DNA from: Actinomycetes bacterium
GTDB taxonomy: Bacteria > Actinomycetota > Coriobacteriia > Coriobacteriales > Eggerthellaceae
DNA: 64,000 nucleotides
NCBI GenBank assembly: GCA_023394615.1
Contig: JAEXAI010000010.1
Coordinates: 214,961-278,960 of the forward strand
Direction of reading: 5' to 3'
The notes under the pieces are model-generated. The model saw nothing but the letters and a program-made list of their open reading frames with translations, was not told the origin of the DNA and did not search any database. Numbering within the stretch: position 1 is the first letter of the stretch; every line of letters starts with the position of its first letter. This document shows positions 26,417 to 34,481 of the stretch, one piece after another. The position numbers and the translations under genes are program-made.

Positions 26417-26884
26417 CTATCGATTGTCGGAATTTCCGCTTCCGGACCAAAGGGTTACTTGTTCGTTCGTGCTCTCAGTCGTGGTTGACCATTCGGTTAT
26501 CTGGTAGCTCAGGTTGTTCTTCACCTGCAGCTTCACAGTCAAAGTGCGATTTTCGCTCGTGAATTTACGAGTAATCGTATCGCTGTCTACAGTGACATCT
26601 TTACCGTAAGCGCTCGATACCGCTTTCATCGCCGCGGTTTTTTCCGCGCCTGCTGCTTTTTGCTTCACCAGCAGGGCATCTACATCTGCTACGAAAGACT
26701 GCGCGCTCGATTCGTTGTCGTAGAGCGCCTGTACGCTTTCGCTTTGCTTTTCAGCCGCTGCGCCGTTCGCTTGCGCGGTGCTCAATGTCAGCACGCCTAA
26801 AGTTGCTAGGCAAATGATAATCAGCAGGGTCAAAATGGTGATGGGCCCGATACGCACCGGGGTCTCTATACGCGAGCTGCTCAT
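26417..26884 (-). CDS. pilin-like operon protein
   Basis: This 155-residue protein has one N-terminal TM helix (ITILTLLIIICLATLGVLTLST) and an exported domain of about 110 residues with a mixed helix then beta pattern. It has no classical prepilin GF motif. The start overlaps the preceding gene by 4 nt (ATGA) and pilT starts 8 nt after its stop. It is probably a minor pilin or assembly component. The family was not recognised. Confidence 0.7.
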   Translation of the reverse strand: MSSSRIETPVRIGPITILTLLIIICLATLGVLTLSTAQANGAAAEKQSESVQALYDNESSAQSFVADVDALLVKQKAAGAEKTAAMKAVSSAYGKDVTVDSDTITRKFTSENRTLTVKLQVKNNLSYQITEWSTTTESTNEQVTLWSGSGNSDNR

Positions 26885-27396
26885 TGCGCAGCACCCCCGT
26901 TCGCATTCGTGTTCGTGCTCGTGCTCGCATTCGCATTCGCATTCGCACTTGTGCTCGTGCTCGTGTTCGAGAAGTATCGTTGCGTCGATAAATCGTATGT
27001 CTGGGTAGAGGCCTGCAAAACGGTTATGTCTGCCTTGTAGAGCGTGCCTGCGGAAGTGTCTTCGCCGGTCACGTTCGTGATAACGGTATAGCCGGAGCTA
27101 TCTTCCGCGGAGACCCTGTTCGCGTTGGCGTCATAGTATGCCACTCGCGAGACGTTCTGCGGGTTGGCGGCAAAGGCCTCGGCGGTGTTTTGCGCCAGTA
27201 TCGTGGAATCGTTGAGGCGGTGCGCCTGCTGTTCCTGTGACATCGCGGACGTGAAAAGCTGCATCAGCAGCGCCACCGATACGGCGATAAACACTAGCAG
27301 CACCAAGGATTCGATGATGAAAGCCCTGCTGGCATTGCGCTGGTCTGTGCCCTTTCGCCTCTCGGCAACGTCGATTGTGTTCAAAGATACGCTCAT
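26881..27396 (-). CDS. pseudopilin-like operon protein with repetitive C-terminus
   Basis: The 171-residue protein has a basic N-terminus ending RNASRAFIIESLVLLVFIAV, which resembles a prepilin N-terminus with A in place of the cleaved G and a Glu at position +4. The exported part ends in a Thr/Ser/Asn/Ala tract (NANANASTSTNTNANGG) encoded by 6-bp repeats at about 26903-26975, which could vary in length. It overlaps both neighbours by 4 nt. Confidence 0.72.
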   Translation of the reverse strand: MSVSLNTIDVAERRKGTDQRNASRAFIIESLVLLVFIAVSVALLMQLFTSAMSQEQQAHRLNDSTILAQNTAEAFAANPQNVSRVAYYDANANRVSAEDSSGYTVITNVTGEDTSAGTLYKADITVLQASTQTYDLSTQRYFSNTSTSTSANANANASTSTNTNANGGAAQ

Positions 27397-27899
27397 GAGC
27401 TCGCCCCGCTTCTGACGCTGCGCAGCGCGATGTTGGCGCTGCCCTCATCGGTGTTCACGGTAAGCAAACCGTCGGAATACGAGAACGAGAAGTATTCGTT
27501 TTCAGCAAGCTGGGAAGCCTTTGCTGGCGTGTAGGCGGTACCTGCCTTGGCGTATTCTTCCACGATGTTGCCCTGATATTCGTAAATGCGCGTTTCGTAG
27601 TTTCCGGTATCCAAACGCTCGGTCAGCACCAGCGCTTGGCCTTCGGGGCCTTGTCCCACGCCCACCGAATCGATAGCGTCGGTCATGCGCACGCTGTTGG
27701 CTATCAGGCTTACGCCCACACGCTGCTCGTTGTCAGCCTGTCGCTGCTGTGAAACCACTTGGTAAACATGGGTACCTGCCACCAGCGTGGCCAACAGCAA
27801 AGCAATCACCACCAAAAACAGCAGCACTTGGAATATTGAGGAAACCTTGCGTTTCTTGGGTTGCTCGTATTTGCGCAGGTTGGTTAGCGATATGTTCAT
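27393..27899 (-). CDS. pilin-like protein, DUF4860-type
   Basis: This 168-residue protein has a basic N-terminus, one TM helix (VLLFLVVIALLLATLVAGTHVY) and an exported domain (GVSLIANSVRMTDAIDS, then YETRIYEYQGNIVEEYA). It fits the small DUF4860 proteins found in type II/IV-like operons of Firmicutes and Coriobacteriia; the family call is by recall and not certain. It overlaps both neighbours by 4 nt, which indicates translational coupling. Confidence 0.72.
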   Translation of the reverse strand: MNISLTNLRKYEQPKKRKVSSIFQVLLFLVVIALLLATLVAGTHVYQVVSQQRQADNEQRVGVSLIANSVRMTDAIDSVGVGQGPEGQALVLTERLDTGNYETRIYEYQGNIVEEYAKAGTAYTPAKASQLAENEYFSFSYSDGLLTVNTDEGSANIALRSVRSGASS

Positions 27900-28219
27900 C
27901 GAGGCATCACCACCACGCTAGGCATCACGTTGTCGGCATAGCACTCATAGGTGATCACGTAATCGGTGTTGTTCACGACCAGACCGTAATGGTCTTCCAG
28001 ATACGTGATGGATTGCGGGTAGGACCCCTCCACGGCGCAGCACTGCTTGGCGCTGTCCAAAATGGTCGTGCGCATGGAAATCGCACTTTGTTCGCGTATG
28101 GCGGACTGTGCCGTCATGAACACGACCACCGCCACCGCGATGGCTGCAATCAGCACCACGATGGACAAGATCAGGTTGCGCCTGCGCTTGCGAGGGTCTG
28201 TCGATTCTGGATGGTACAT
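27896..28219 (-). CDS. small pilin-like protein
   Basis: This 107-residue protein has a basic N-terminus (DPRKRRRN), one TM helix (LILSIVVLIAAIAVAVVVF) and an exported domain with two adjacent Cys (AKQCCAVEGSYPQSITYLED) resembling the alpha/beta region of minor pilins. It starts 3 nt after the platform-protein gene and overlaps the next gene by 4 nt. Confidence 0.7.
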   Translation of the reverse strand: MYHPESTDPRKRRRNLILSIVVLIAAIAVAVVVFMTAQSAIREQSAISMRTTILDSAKQCCAVEGSYPQSITYLEDHYGLVVNNTDYVITYECYADNVMPSVVVMPR

Positions 28220-28222
28220 CGT

Positions 28223-29275
28223 TTAGCCAATCGATCCGAGTATGCCGATAAGCGGCAGCATGACTGCAATCAGAGTCGCACCCACGGTAACGGTAAGGAA
28301 GGCCGCCAGAGCGGGCTCGATGCGGTCAAGTGATTCGTCCATCTGGATGAGCGCGTCTTCGAAAAACGTCGTTCCCATCTGATTTAGCACGGTTTCCAAA
28401 TTGCCGCTGGTGTCGCCTACCATCATCATGCGCGTGTACACCGCGCCGTACACGCCATTATCGGAAAGGGCGTTGGAAAGGGATTTCGGATGGTCCAAAT
28501 CCTGCATTTCGACTACCGCTGCGTCAATTTTCGCACGTAGCTTCTTCAAATGCACGGTCTCGCCTGCCTGTGCTACGGCTTTATCCGTGGGCATACCGAT
28601 GGCGACATAGGAAGTCAGGATTGTGGTGAAGCGGGATAACGCCATCTGATTGGCGGCGTTGCGCGTCATCGGCAGCTTTTCAAGCAGTGATTCTAGTGCC
28701 TGCAGGTTGTTTTGCGAGCGGGTCATGGCGGCCACGATGAACGTGGCAATGGTGCACACGGCCGAAATGGCCAGCGCTACCCAACCTACAATCATCGATG
28801 CGTTCACGAATGCATAGGTGCCGGTTCCCAGCCCGCCGGCCAGTTCTTGGTAGGTGTTCAAAAAGATTGGCAGAATCACCAAAATGGTAAAAAGCAAGAT
28901 GACGGTCATGAGCGCGAACAGAGCAACGGGGTACATAACAGCGCTGTGCAGTTTCGAAATCAAGCGGTCTTCTTCGCTGTAGTAGCGAGACAGCGATTTC
29001 ATTGTGGCTTCCAAACGCCCTGATGCCTCGCCGGTGCGTGTCATGTCGATGGCAAACGATGGGAAGCTGCCGGTTTCATCCATGGAATCGGCCATGGTTT
29101 TGCGCTCGATGAGTCCCTTGTAAACTTTTTCGCAAGTGGTGCGGAATACCTCGTCTCCCGTATTCTCGCTGAGCAGTCCGACGGCTTCTTCTGTCTGGAT
29201 GCCTGCGGCCAACATGACCGAGATGCTTTCGCAGAAGACGCTCACCGCCCCGCTTTCAAGGTTTTTCTTGCCCAT
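28223..29275 (-). CDS. type II/IV secretion platform protein (PilC/GspF)
   Basis: This 350-residue inner-membrane platform protein has the two GspF domains: residues about 10-120 (SISVMLAAGIQTEEAVGLL) and about 205-330 (FTTILTSYVAIGMPTDKAVAQ), and TM helices near 115-135, 165-190 and 325-348. PilC/GspF links the assembly ATPase to the pilin subunits. It is the second gene of the operon, 26 nt after the transglutaminase-like gene. Confidence 0.88.
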   Translation of the reverse strand: MGKKNLESGAVSVFCESISVMLAAGIQTEEAVGLLSENTGDEVFRTTCEKVYKGLIERKTMADSMDETGSFPSFAIDMTRTGEASGRLEATMKSLSRYYSEEDRLISKLHSAVMYPVALFALMTVILLFTILVILPIFLNTYQELAGGLGTGTYAFVNASMIVGWVALAISAVCTIATFIVAAMTRSQNNLQALESLLEKLPMTRNAANQMALSRFTTILTSYVAIGMPTDKAVAQAGETVHLKKLRAKIDAAVVEMQDLDHPKSLSNALSDNGVYGAVYTRMMMVGDTSGNLETVLNQMGTTFFEDALIQMDESLDRIEPALAAFLTVTVGATLIAVMLPLIGILGSIG

Positions 29276-29301
29276 CTGTCCTCCTCGCTCACGCCTGCGC
29301 G

Positions 29302-30255
29302 TCAGTACACATACTTATCAGTATATTTGCTACCGTCGCCCACCGTGGCGCTGGCCCCGGCGGCGGCGAACGTTAAGTCGGCTCGTGCCCAATCGCCCGA
29401 CGAGGGGGCGCTGATGTGCAGAGACGACCATCCTCCATCAATATAGACCATATCCCAAGCATGGTAGATATTGTTAGGTGAAACATACCCGGTTACCATT
29501 TTGCAGGGAATACCCTGGCTTCGCAGCATCGCTGCAGTTAGCGATGCATAATCAAAGCAGATACCCGATCCCGTAGCGAGAGTCTCGTCGGGGTTGGGGG
29601 TATAGCCGCTTTCAGTCGCCCAATAGTCCGCCTTTGAATAATCATAAGCTATATTCTTGCTAATGTAATCAAATATTTTGTCGAAGGCCTCGCTGTCGGT
29701 TTTTGCGTCAGCGCACAGTTCGTTCGCCTTCTGAACGCATGCGCTGGTCTGCGAATAGCTGCAGAAAACGTTGGGGCGCACGTATGGCGCCGTCTCGCTG
29801 GAAAGTGCGATATCGACCGAAATAGAGAAAAGCTCGACGTATCGGTTGCCGCTGGTATTCTGCATAATTCTGATGGTGTATGTGCCGTTGCCCATATTCA
29901 CGGGAACCAAAATAGCCTCGCCGGTGGTAGGCAGGTCGTAGTTGTAGCTGGCGTTGCCGTTGGTCACTTGCAGCTTCAGCTTGCTTGAGTTGACGGCAGC
30001 GGCCCCGATGTAGCCGTCGGCCACATGCGACACGTCGATGGAGTTCACGCCGTCGGTCTGCGCGGCGGCATCGTCGTATGCGGCGGCGGTGTAGACGGCA
30101 GTGAATGGGGTGCTCGATGATGACGACTTGCTTGATGATGAGCCGTTTGAGCTGCTCGAGCAGGAAGGCAGAAATGCCAGCGCAATGCCGCAAGCGCACA
30201 GGAGCGAGGCTGCGCACGCTGCAATGCGAAATGCCTTGTTGCCTGATTGAGCCAT
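29302..30255 (-). CDS. transglutaminase-like lipoprotein
   Basis: The 317-residue protein has a lipoprotein signal ending FLPSC, then a Ser-rich linker. The C-terminal half is a transglutaminase-like (cysteine protease fold) domain: catalytic Cys in GSGICFDYASLTAAMLRSQG, His in YHAWDMVYIDGGW. It may cut, cross-link or hydrolyse peptide bonds at the cell surface. Its place at the head of the pilus operon suggests a role in pilus maturation or wall passage, which is inferred. AAAGGACAGG lies just before the ATG. The promoter candidate lies about 190 nt upstream. Confidence 0.82.
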   Translation of the reverse strand: MAQSGNKAFRIAACAASLLCACGIALAFLPSCSSSSNGSSSSKSSSSSTPFTAVYTAAAYDDAAAQTDGVNSIDVSHVADGYIGAAAVNSSKLKLQVTNGNASYNYDLPTTGEAILVPVNMGNGTYTIRIMQNTSGNRYVELFSISVDIALSSETAPYVRPNVFCSYSQTSACVQKANELCADAKTDSEAFDKIFDYISKNIAYDYSKADYWATESGYTPNPDETLATGSGICFDYASLTAAMLRSQGIPCKMVTGYVSPNNIYHAWDMVYIDGGWSSLHISAPSSGDWARADLTFAAAGASATVGDGSKYTDKYVY

Positions 30256-30327
30256 CCTGTCCTTTCACCCGCAGAACGTCGATATGCCCTGTTGCCGTTT
30301 GCCTGCTTGCGCTTTCGGTGCTGCGGT

Positions 30328-30405
30328 GCCTGCCGACGGTTGCGTCAGCGTGGCACCTGTTGCCCTTTGCCTGCCGACGGTTGCGTCAGCGTGGCACCTG
30401 TTGCC
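30328..30405. repeat. 37-bp direct repeat in the pilus operon leader
   Basis: Two near-perfect copies of a 37-bp unit (core GACGGTTGCGTCAGCGTGG) start 41 bp apart at 30328 and 30369. They lie between the promoter candidate and the first gene, so would be part of the mRNA leader. Confidence 0.75.
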
Positions 30406-30448
30406 GCTCCGAGTGCTGCGACCAAGCGCAGCTCCGGCGTTGCCCCTG

Positions 30449-30454
30449 ATTATA
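30449..30454 (-). promoter_or_regulatory. -10 element for the pilus operon
   Basis: TATAAT on the minus strand, about 195 nt before the first gene; the -35 region (CGGCTC at 17 nt) is poor. Confidence 0.4.
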
Positions 30455-30573
30455 TACTCTTATGGCCTTTTGAGCCGCGACCTTCCCATGTGCGGGAAAC
30501 TCTTTCTCTGTCGTTGCCGGAAATCGTGGGCCCGATGTCGCTTTAGCGCTCGATTTGAGAATGCAAGCGCAGA

Positions 30574-30824
30574 AAACATGTCAAAAAAGTGCAGCTTCTT
30601 GCAAATTTTCCGGTCGACCCCGCGTTTTTGGAAGAAAAGTGCAGCATTAGGTTTTTCCGCACTTGATTTCACTGACGCCATTTTTCGAGCACGCCGCTGA
30701 ACTGCGACGATGCAATCAAGCTCCAGATGGTGCATTTCGGATACTGAGCAATGCATACAAAGAGTTAACTTATTTGCCTATTACTGAATTTTTTTACCAA
30801 AAACGGGGAATCGACTTCGAAATC
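30574..30824. repeat. palindromic intergenic element, family A, copy 3
   Basis: Same element as at 7133 and 13264. Left arm 30612-30651, right arm 30777-30815. The right arm has several changes at its inner end (ATTACTGAATT instead of ATGCTGCACTT), so it pairs less well than copy 1; this is the most diverged copy. Confidence 0.82.
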
Positions 30825-30837
30825 GATGGAATCGACT

Positions 30838-30915
30838 GGTGGCGTCCTGAGAATCGACTGGTAGCGTCACAAATAACAGGTAGCGTCCCAAATAACTGCT
30901 AGTGTCCCAGATGTC
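30838..30915. repeat. 19-bp direct repeats, possible IS terminus
   Basis: Four imperfect head-to-tail units of the type GGTAGCGTCCCAAATAACT begin at 30838, 30860, 30879 and 30898. Multiple short repeats like this occur at ends of IS21-type elements, but no transposase gene is present. The link to an IS is a guess. Confidence 0.45.
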
Positions 30916-31400
30916 GGTGTAAGAATTCGCTTTTGGAAGGTTGACGACACCAGCCTGAGAAAAGCGGCTATCTCCTAGAGTGTCAATCACCACAAAAGAT
31001 ATCGAAGAAAGGAAATGGCAGCCATGGCCAGTCTACTGGCAAACAGCACCGAAGTGAAGAGGATGGTGCCCGGGAGGCGCTCGAGAAATGTACGAATCTG
31101 CAGGCGTTCGGACGCAGGATGCTTGAGGTCATGTTGAACACCGCTATGCACGATTTCACTGGCGGGTCTTTCGTTTTGGAATCTTGGCTGGTCATGTTGA
31201 AGACGGTTTAGCTTGCAGATGCAGTAAGGCAAAAAGATCTAAAGGAGCGTTTTACCTAGATTTGACAATCGCCGAACGAGCACTTGACGAAGCGCGTCCA
31301 TGATAAGAGTTCGAAGCAATCTGCGCGCGCTAGAACTGCTGCAATATAGGGCGCGCAGTATCGGTGGATGAGGCAGCGCAACATTCGGATGTACGCATGA
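30916..31400. other. intergenic stretch, possibly gene debris
   Basis: No gene is supported. Near 31080-31208 one frame reads REALEKCTNLQAFGRRMLEV and is open to a stop, with coding-like composition but no start; it may be a gene remnant. Confidence 0.3.
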
Positions 31401-31429
31401 TTCAACCGATGCTGCGTTTCGGGTAGAAT
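31401..31429 (+). promoter_or_regulatory. promoter candidate of the two-component operon
   Basis: TTCAAC and TAGAAT are separated by 17 nt, ending 50 nt before the response-regulator start. Confidence 0.45.
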
Positions 31430-31479
31430 GTGTCCGAAGGTGCCCGGCAGACAGTAGAAACGAGGAAAGAAAACACACG

Positions 31480-32175
31480 ATGATCTACTACGTCGAAGAC
31501 GATGCGAACATCCGCGACATGGCGCTCTATGCGCTGCGCCAATCCGGTCTGGAAGCCGAAGGTTTTTGTTGCGCGACTGACTTCTATGCGGCTATCGCTC
31601 AGCGGATGCCGCAAGCGGTTCTGCTAGATATCATGCTGCCGGAAACCGACGGTTTGCAGATACTCGCGCACCTACGAGCGACCACGGCCACAGCCACGGT
31701 GCCGGTGATGATGATTACGGCTAAGGGTACCGAATACGATACGGTAAGTGGGCTAGATGCAGGTGCTGATGATTACCTGGCTAAGCCGTTTGGAATGATG
31801 GAGCTGGTTAGTAGGGTAAAAGCGCTGATCAGACGTTCGGCTATGCCGAATGAGACGGAAGATGACACGCTGCTGTTTGGTCCGATTGAGCTTTCCCGCA
31901 GCGCACATACCGTAACTGCGGGGGGCGTGCCCGTTGAATTGACGCTGAAGGAATTCGACCTTCTGTGCCAGTTGATGCGCAAGCCCGGGCGAGTGCTCAC
32001 GCGCGATCAGTTGCTGGAAAAAGTGTGGTCCATTACCTATGCGGGCGGCACGCGCACGGTTGACGTGCATGTGCAAACGCTGCGCAGCAAGTTGGCGCAG
32101 GCATGCGAAGGCTGCGACGTATATATCAAAACGGTTCGCGGGGTGGGCTACACCATGAAAGAGCCGCTGTCGTGA
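31480..32175 (+). CDS. OmpR/PhoB-family response regulator
   Basis: The 231-residue protein has a receiver domain: acidic pair in VEDDAN, phospho-acceptor Asp near 51 in VLLDIMLPETDG, Lys near 101 in LAKPFG. A winged-helix DNA-binding domain follows (LTLKEFDLLCQLMRKPGRVL, VDVHVQTLRSKL, IKTVRGVGY). It would be phosphorylated by the histidine kinase encoded by the next gene, which overlaps by 4 nt. Targets are unknown. GAGGAAAG precedes the ATG. Confidence 0.93.
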   Translation: MIYYVEDDANIRDMALYALRQSGLEAEGFCCATDFYAAIAQRMPQAVLLDIMLPETDGLQILAHLRATTATATVPVMMITAKGTEYDTVSGLDAGADDYLAKPFGMMELVSRVKALIRRSAMPNETEDDTLLFGPIELSRSAHTVTAGGVPVELTLKEFDLLCQLMRKPGRVLTRDQLLEKVWSITYAGGTRTVDVHVQTLRSKLAQACEGCDVYIKTVRGVGYTMKEPLS

Positions 32176-33716
32176 CCGGGCCTTACGACTCGGCGAGCAG
32201 TGCTGCGGAAACACCCGCCAACCCTACGGCCTCGCACGGTTCGCCAAACGCTGCTGCTCCCACGACCTCGCATAACCCTGCAGTCGTCCCCGCGCCAGCG
32301 CATCCGCATGGGCGCTGCACCGACAGTCTGAAGCGCACCGTTTCGACGACGCTGATTGTGTTCTCGCTGGCTGTGGTGCTGGCCTTCGCCGCGCTGGCCA
32401 GCCAGCTACTCTACCAGAGCTACGAGCGCAGCGCCGAAAACCGGCTCACCGCCAATGCCGAGGCCACGGCGCAGAGCATCACCGACAAAAGCCAGCTAGA
32501 TGCCATCGCGCAGCTGCAATCCCAGGTGGTCTCCCAGTTGCGCTACACTTACATCGCATCCGACGGCACGGTGCTCTTCGACAGTGAGGCGGGGACCAAT
32601 CTGGAAAACCACGCCGACCGCCCTGAGGTGCAGCAAGCCCAGGAAAGTGGCGAGGCGCTCATCAGCCGTTATTCGATGACCCTGAAGACCGATCAAGTAT
32701 ATGTGGCCGTGCGCTTGGATGACTCATCTACCATCAGGCTTTCCGAGGAGCGCGCTTCGTTCGTCTCGTTTTTAGGCGGTGTAGCGGTGCCTCTTTCAGC
32801 TCTCATCGTGATTGTGATTGTACTGGATCTGATGGTCTCGCGGCTTCTGACCGATCGTATCATGCGCCCGCTGAACGCCATCGACGTGGATGACCCCCTG
32901 TCAAACGACATTTACGAAGAAGTAAGCCCGCTGCTCACGCGCATTGACGATCAGCGCCAGCGCATGAAGCAGCAAAATGAGGCGCTCGCGGAAGCGGAAA
33001 ACATGCGTCGCGAATTCTCGGCGAACGTCAGCCACGAGATGAAAACGCCCCTCACGGTTATTTCGGGTTATGCCGAGATGCTGAAAAACGACATGGTGAA
33101 GCCGCAGGACCAGCAGCGTTTCGCGGGCCTGATCTACGACGAAGCGCAAGAAATGCGCACGCTTATCGATGACGTGTTGACCATCTCGAAGCTGGAAGAG
33201 CCGTCACGGGCAGATGACCAGTTGGAAACGGTGGACCTGCATGCCGTCGCGCAAACTGCAGCGGGGCGTTTGGGCGAACTAGCGCGCGAGGCGAATGTGG
33301 CGATACGCGTGGAAGGTGAGCCTGTCCTGGTGCTGGGTTCGCGCACGCTGTGCGAGCAGATGCTCTACAACTTGGCGTCCAACGCCATCCGCTACAACAA
33401 GGATGGCGGCAGCGTGGTGCTGGCCACGAGCCTTGATGAGAGCGGCCGCGCAGTAGCCAGTGTGGCTGACACTGGCATGGGCATCCCGCCCGAGCTGCAC
33501 GACAAGATTTTCGAGCGCTTCTATCGCATAGAATCGTCGCGTTCGAAAACGACGGGCGGCACCGGGTTGGGCCTGGCCATCGTGAAACATGCGGTGCAGC
33601 GCCAAGGCGGTGCGATTGAGATATTCTCCCATGAAGGGGAGGGGACCACATTCACGCTGACATTTCCCCTCGTAGAAGAGCGCCGGAAAGCGTTGGAGCG
33701 CAGACGCGCGCAATAG
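32172..33716 (+). CDS. PhoR-like sensor histidine kinase
   Basis: The 514-residue protein starts at GTG 32172, overlapping the response-regulator stop (GTGA). Domains: a Pro/Ala/Ser N-terminal tail, TM1 near 57-80, an exported sensor domain near 80-200 (LRYTYIASDGTVLFDSE), TM2 near 203-222, a linker, HisKA with FSANVSHEMKTPLTVISGY (His near 288), and HATPase motifs NLASNAIRYN, DTGMGIP and GTGLGLAIVK. The signal is unknown; the family often senses phosphate or cell-wall stress. The last codons and stop lie inside the first unit of a 35-bp tandem repeat, so the C-terminal end (RRRAQ) may vary between strains. Confidence 0.92.
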   Translation: MTGPYDSASSAAETPANPTASHGSPNAAAPTTSHNPAVVPAPAHPHGRCTDSLKRTVSTTLIVFSLAVVLAFAALASQLLYQSYERSAENRLTANAEATAQSITDKSQLDAIAQLQSQVVSQLRYTYIASDGTVLFDSEAGTNLENHADRPEVQQAQESGEALISRYSMTLKTDQVYVAVRLDDSSTIRLSEERASFVSFLGGVAVPLSALIVIVIVLDLMVSRLLTDRIMRPLNAIDVDDPLSNDIYEEVSPLLTRIDDQRQRMKQQNEALAEAENMRREFSANVSHEMKTPLTVISGYAEMLKNDMVKPQDQQRFAGLIYDEAQEMRTLIDDVLTISKLEEPSRADDQLETVDLHAVAQTAAGRLGELAREANVAIRVEGEPVLVLGSRTLCEQMLYNLASNAIRYNKDGGSVVLATSLDESGRAVASVADTGMGIPPELHDKIFERFYRIESSRSKTTGGTGLGLAIVKHAVQRQGGAIEIFSHEGEGTTFTLTFPLVEERRKALERRRAQ

Positions 33717-33836
33717 TGCGGGTGTGGAAATAGCGCAGACAGGCGCAATAGCGCAGATGCGGAAATAGCGCAGACGCGCGCAATAGTGCAGATGTGGAAA
33801 TAGCGCAGACAGGCGCAAGGGTGCGAGAGCGAAATA
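33698..33836. repeat. 35-bp tandem repeat, four units
   Basis: Units begin at 33698, 33733, 33768 and 33803 (core GCGCAGACRSGCGCAATAG); the last is degraded. The array covers the end of the kinase gene, including its stop codon. Confidence 0.85.
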
Positions 33837-33929
33837 GTGCGGGTGCGCAGAATAGCTGGCGAGGTTTGCGATGTGCAGTAGCTCTGCCCACAGTCAGCGA
33901 CGATTGCAGGTTCGCCAAGGGCAAAAAGA
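33837..33929. other. spacer between tandem repeats and terminator
   Basis: No gene is seen. Confidence 0.4.
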
Positions 33930-33957
33930 AAGGCGCGGAATCTAGAGTCCGCGCCTT
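33930..33957. terminator. bidirectional terminator
   Basis: A 10-bp perfect stem (AAGGCGCGGA with TCCGCGCCTT) has TTTTG on the plus side and TTTCTTTTTG on the minus side. It could end the kinase transcript and, from the other side, the riboswitch RNA. Confidence 0.8.
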
Positions 33958-34008
33958 TTGCCCCACCCCCGACCAAGGATGAACCCACCTCAGTAGGTGG
34001 GTGCTCGC

Positions 34009-34148
34009 AGTCGGCTTCCTGGCTTTCGCATCAACAGACGCGAATCTCCATTGCTCCGACGATCTAGAGCTCCCTGTTTGTTTGCATCGGTCCATCGCAG
34101 TATGTAGTGCGAAGGTGGAGCGTGACCCGAGTATAAGCCACTCCGACT
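34009..34148 (-). promoter_or_regulatory. cobalamin-class riboswitch candidate
   Basis: Read on the minus strand, P1 is AGTCGG paired with CCGACT (34143-34148 and 34009-34014). Between them are AACAGGGAG, then GGAGCAATGGAG, then a hairpin TTCGCGTCTGTTGATGCGAA, then AAGCCAGGAAGCC, in the order of the B12 riboswitch core (AACAGGGAA, GGTGCGAATCC, CAACTGT, AGYCAGGAnACC). A strong hairpin ACCCACCT/AGGTGGGT (33983-34002) and then the terminator at 33930 follow, a plausible expression platform. No cobalamin gene is downstream on this strand: the next gene region is the 3' end of the kinase gene, transcribed the other way. Motif matches are by eye and some positions differ from consensus. Confidence 0.55.
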
Positions 34149-34208
34149 CCCAAATAAAGACTTGACTAATTTCGCCGATAGGGTATGCGTAGTCGCACCG
34201 ATGTGGGG
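34149..34208. other. spacer upstream of the 36-bp repeats
   Basis: TTGACT at 34163 is -35-like, but no good -10 follows at the correct distance. Confidence 0.3.
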
Positions 34209-34310
34209 GTAGTCGTATTGCTGCAGGATGGGCATACCGATTCGCCGGCTCGTTTCAGTTCGACGTGCCGCTGTGTAGTCGTATTGCTGCAGGATGGGCA
34301 TACCGATTCG
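34209..34310. repeat. 36-bp direct repeat pair, CRISPR-like geometry
   Basis: Two identical 36-bp copies (34209-34244 and 34275-34310; core TATTGCTGCAGGATGGGC) are separated by 30 bp. A degraded third copy may start at 34341, exactly 66 bp after the second (10 of the first 17 positions match). Repeat and spacer lengths fit a minimal type II-like CRISPR array, but no cas gene or leader is seen and two repeats are weak evidence. It may instead be a duplicated regulatory site of the adhesin gene. Confidence 0.4.
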
Positions 34311-34481
34311 GGGTGCTTTCGCCCATATGCTGCAATCCACCGTTTCGCAATGCTGGAATCGACGGCATGCTGAAACGCCATGGCGCGTCTTTTGGCTGCC
34401 ATTGTTTGGCATATGAGTTAAATATTGAATAAATCCTGTTCAAAATTCATTTGCATCAGGGAGAGGAGGAGTATAGTTACA
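34311..34481. other. leader of the giant adhesin gene
   Basis: It is AT-rich from 34410 and contains GAGAGGAGGA at 34461-34470, the strongest ribosome site in the area. The adhesin frame itself is open from a TTG at 34451. Confidence 0.4.

Noticed and set aside
33521..33988. 155-codon minus-strand frame downstream of the riboswitch
   Set aside because: It overlaps the terminator, the tandem repeats and the antisense of the kinase gene, and its composition is not protein-like.
33983..34148. 6S RNA
   Set aside because: The CCCACC/GGTGGG hairpin first suggested 6S, but the ordered B12-riboswitch motifs and P1 stem explain the region better.
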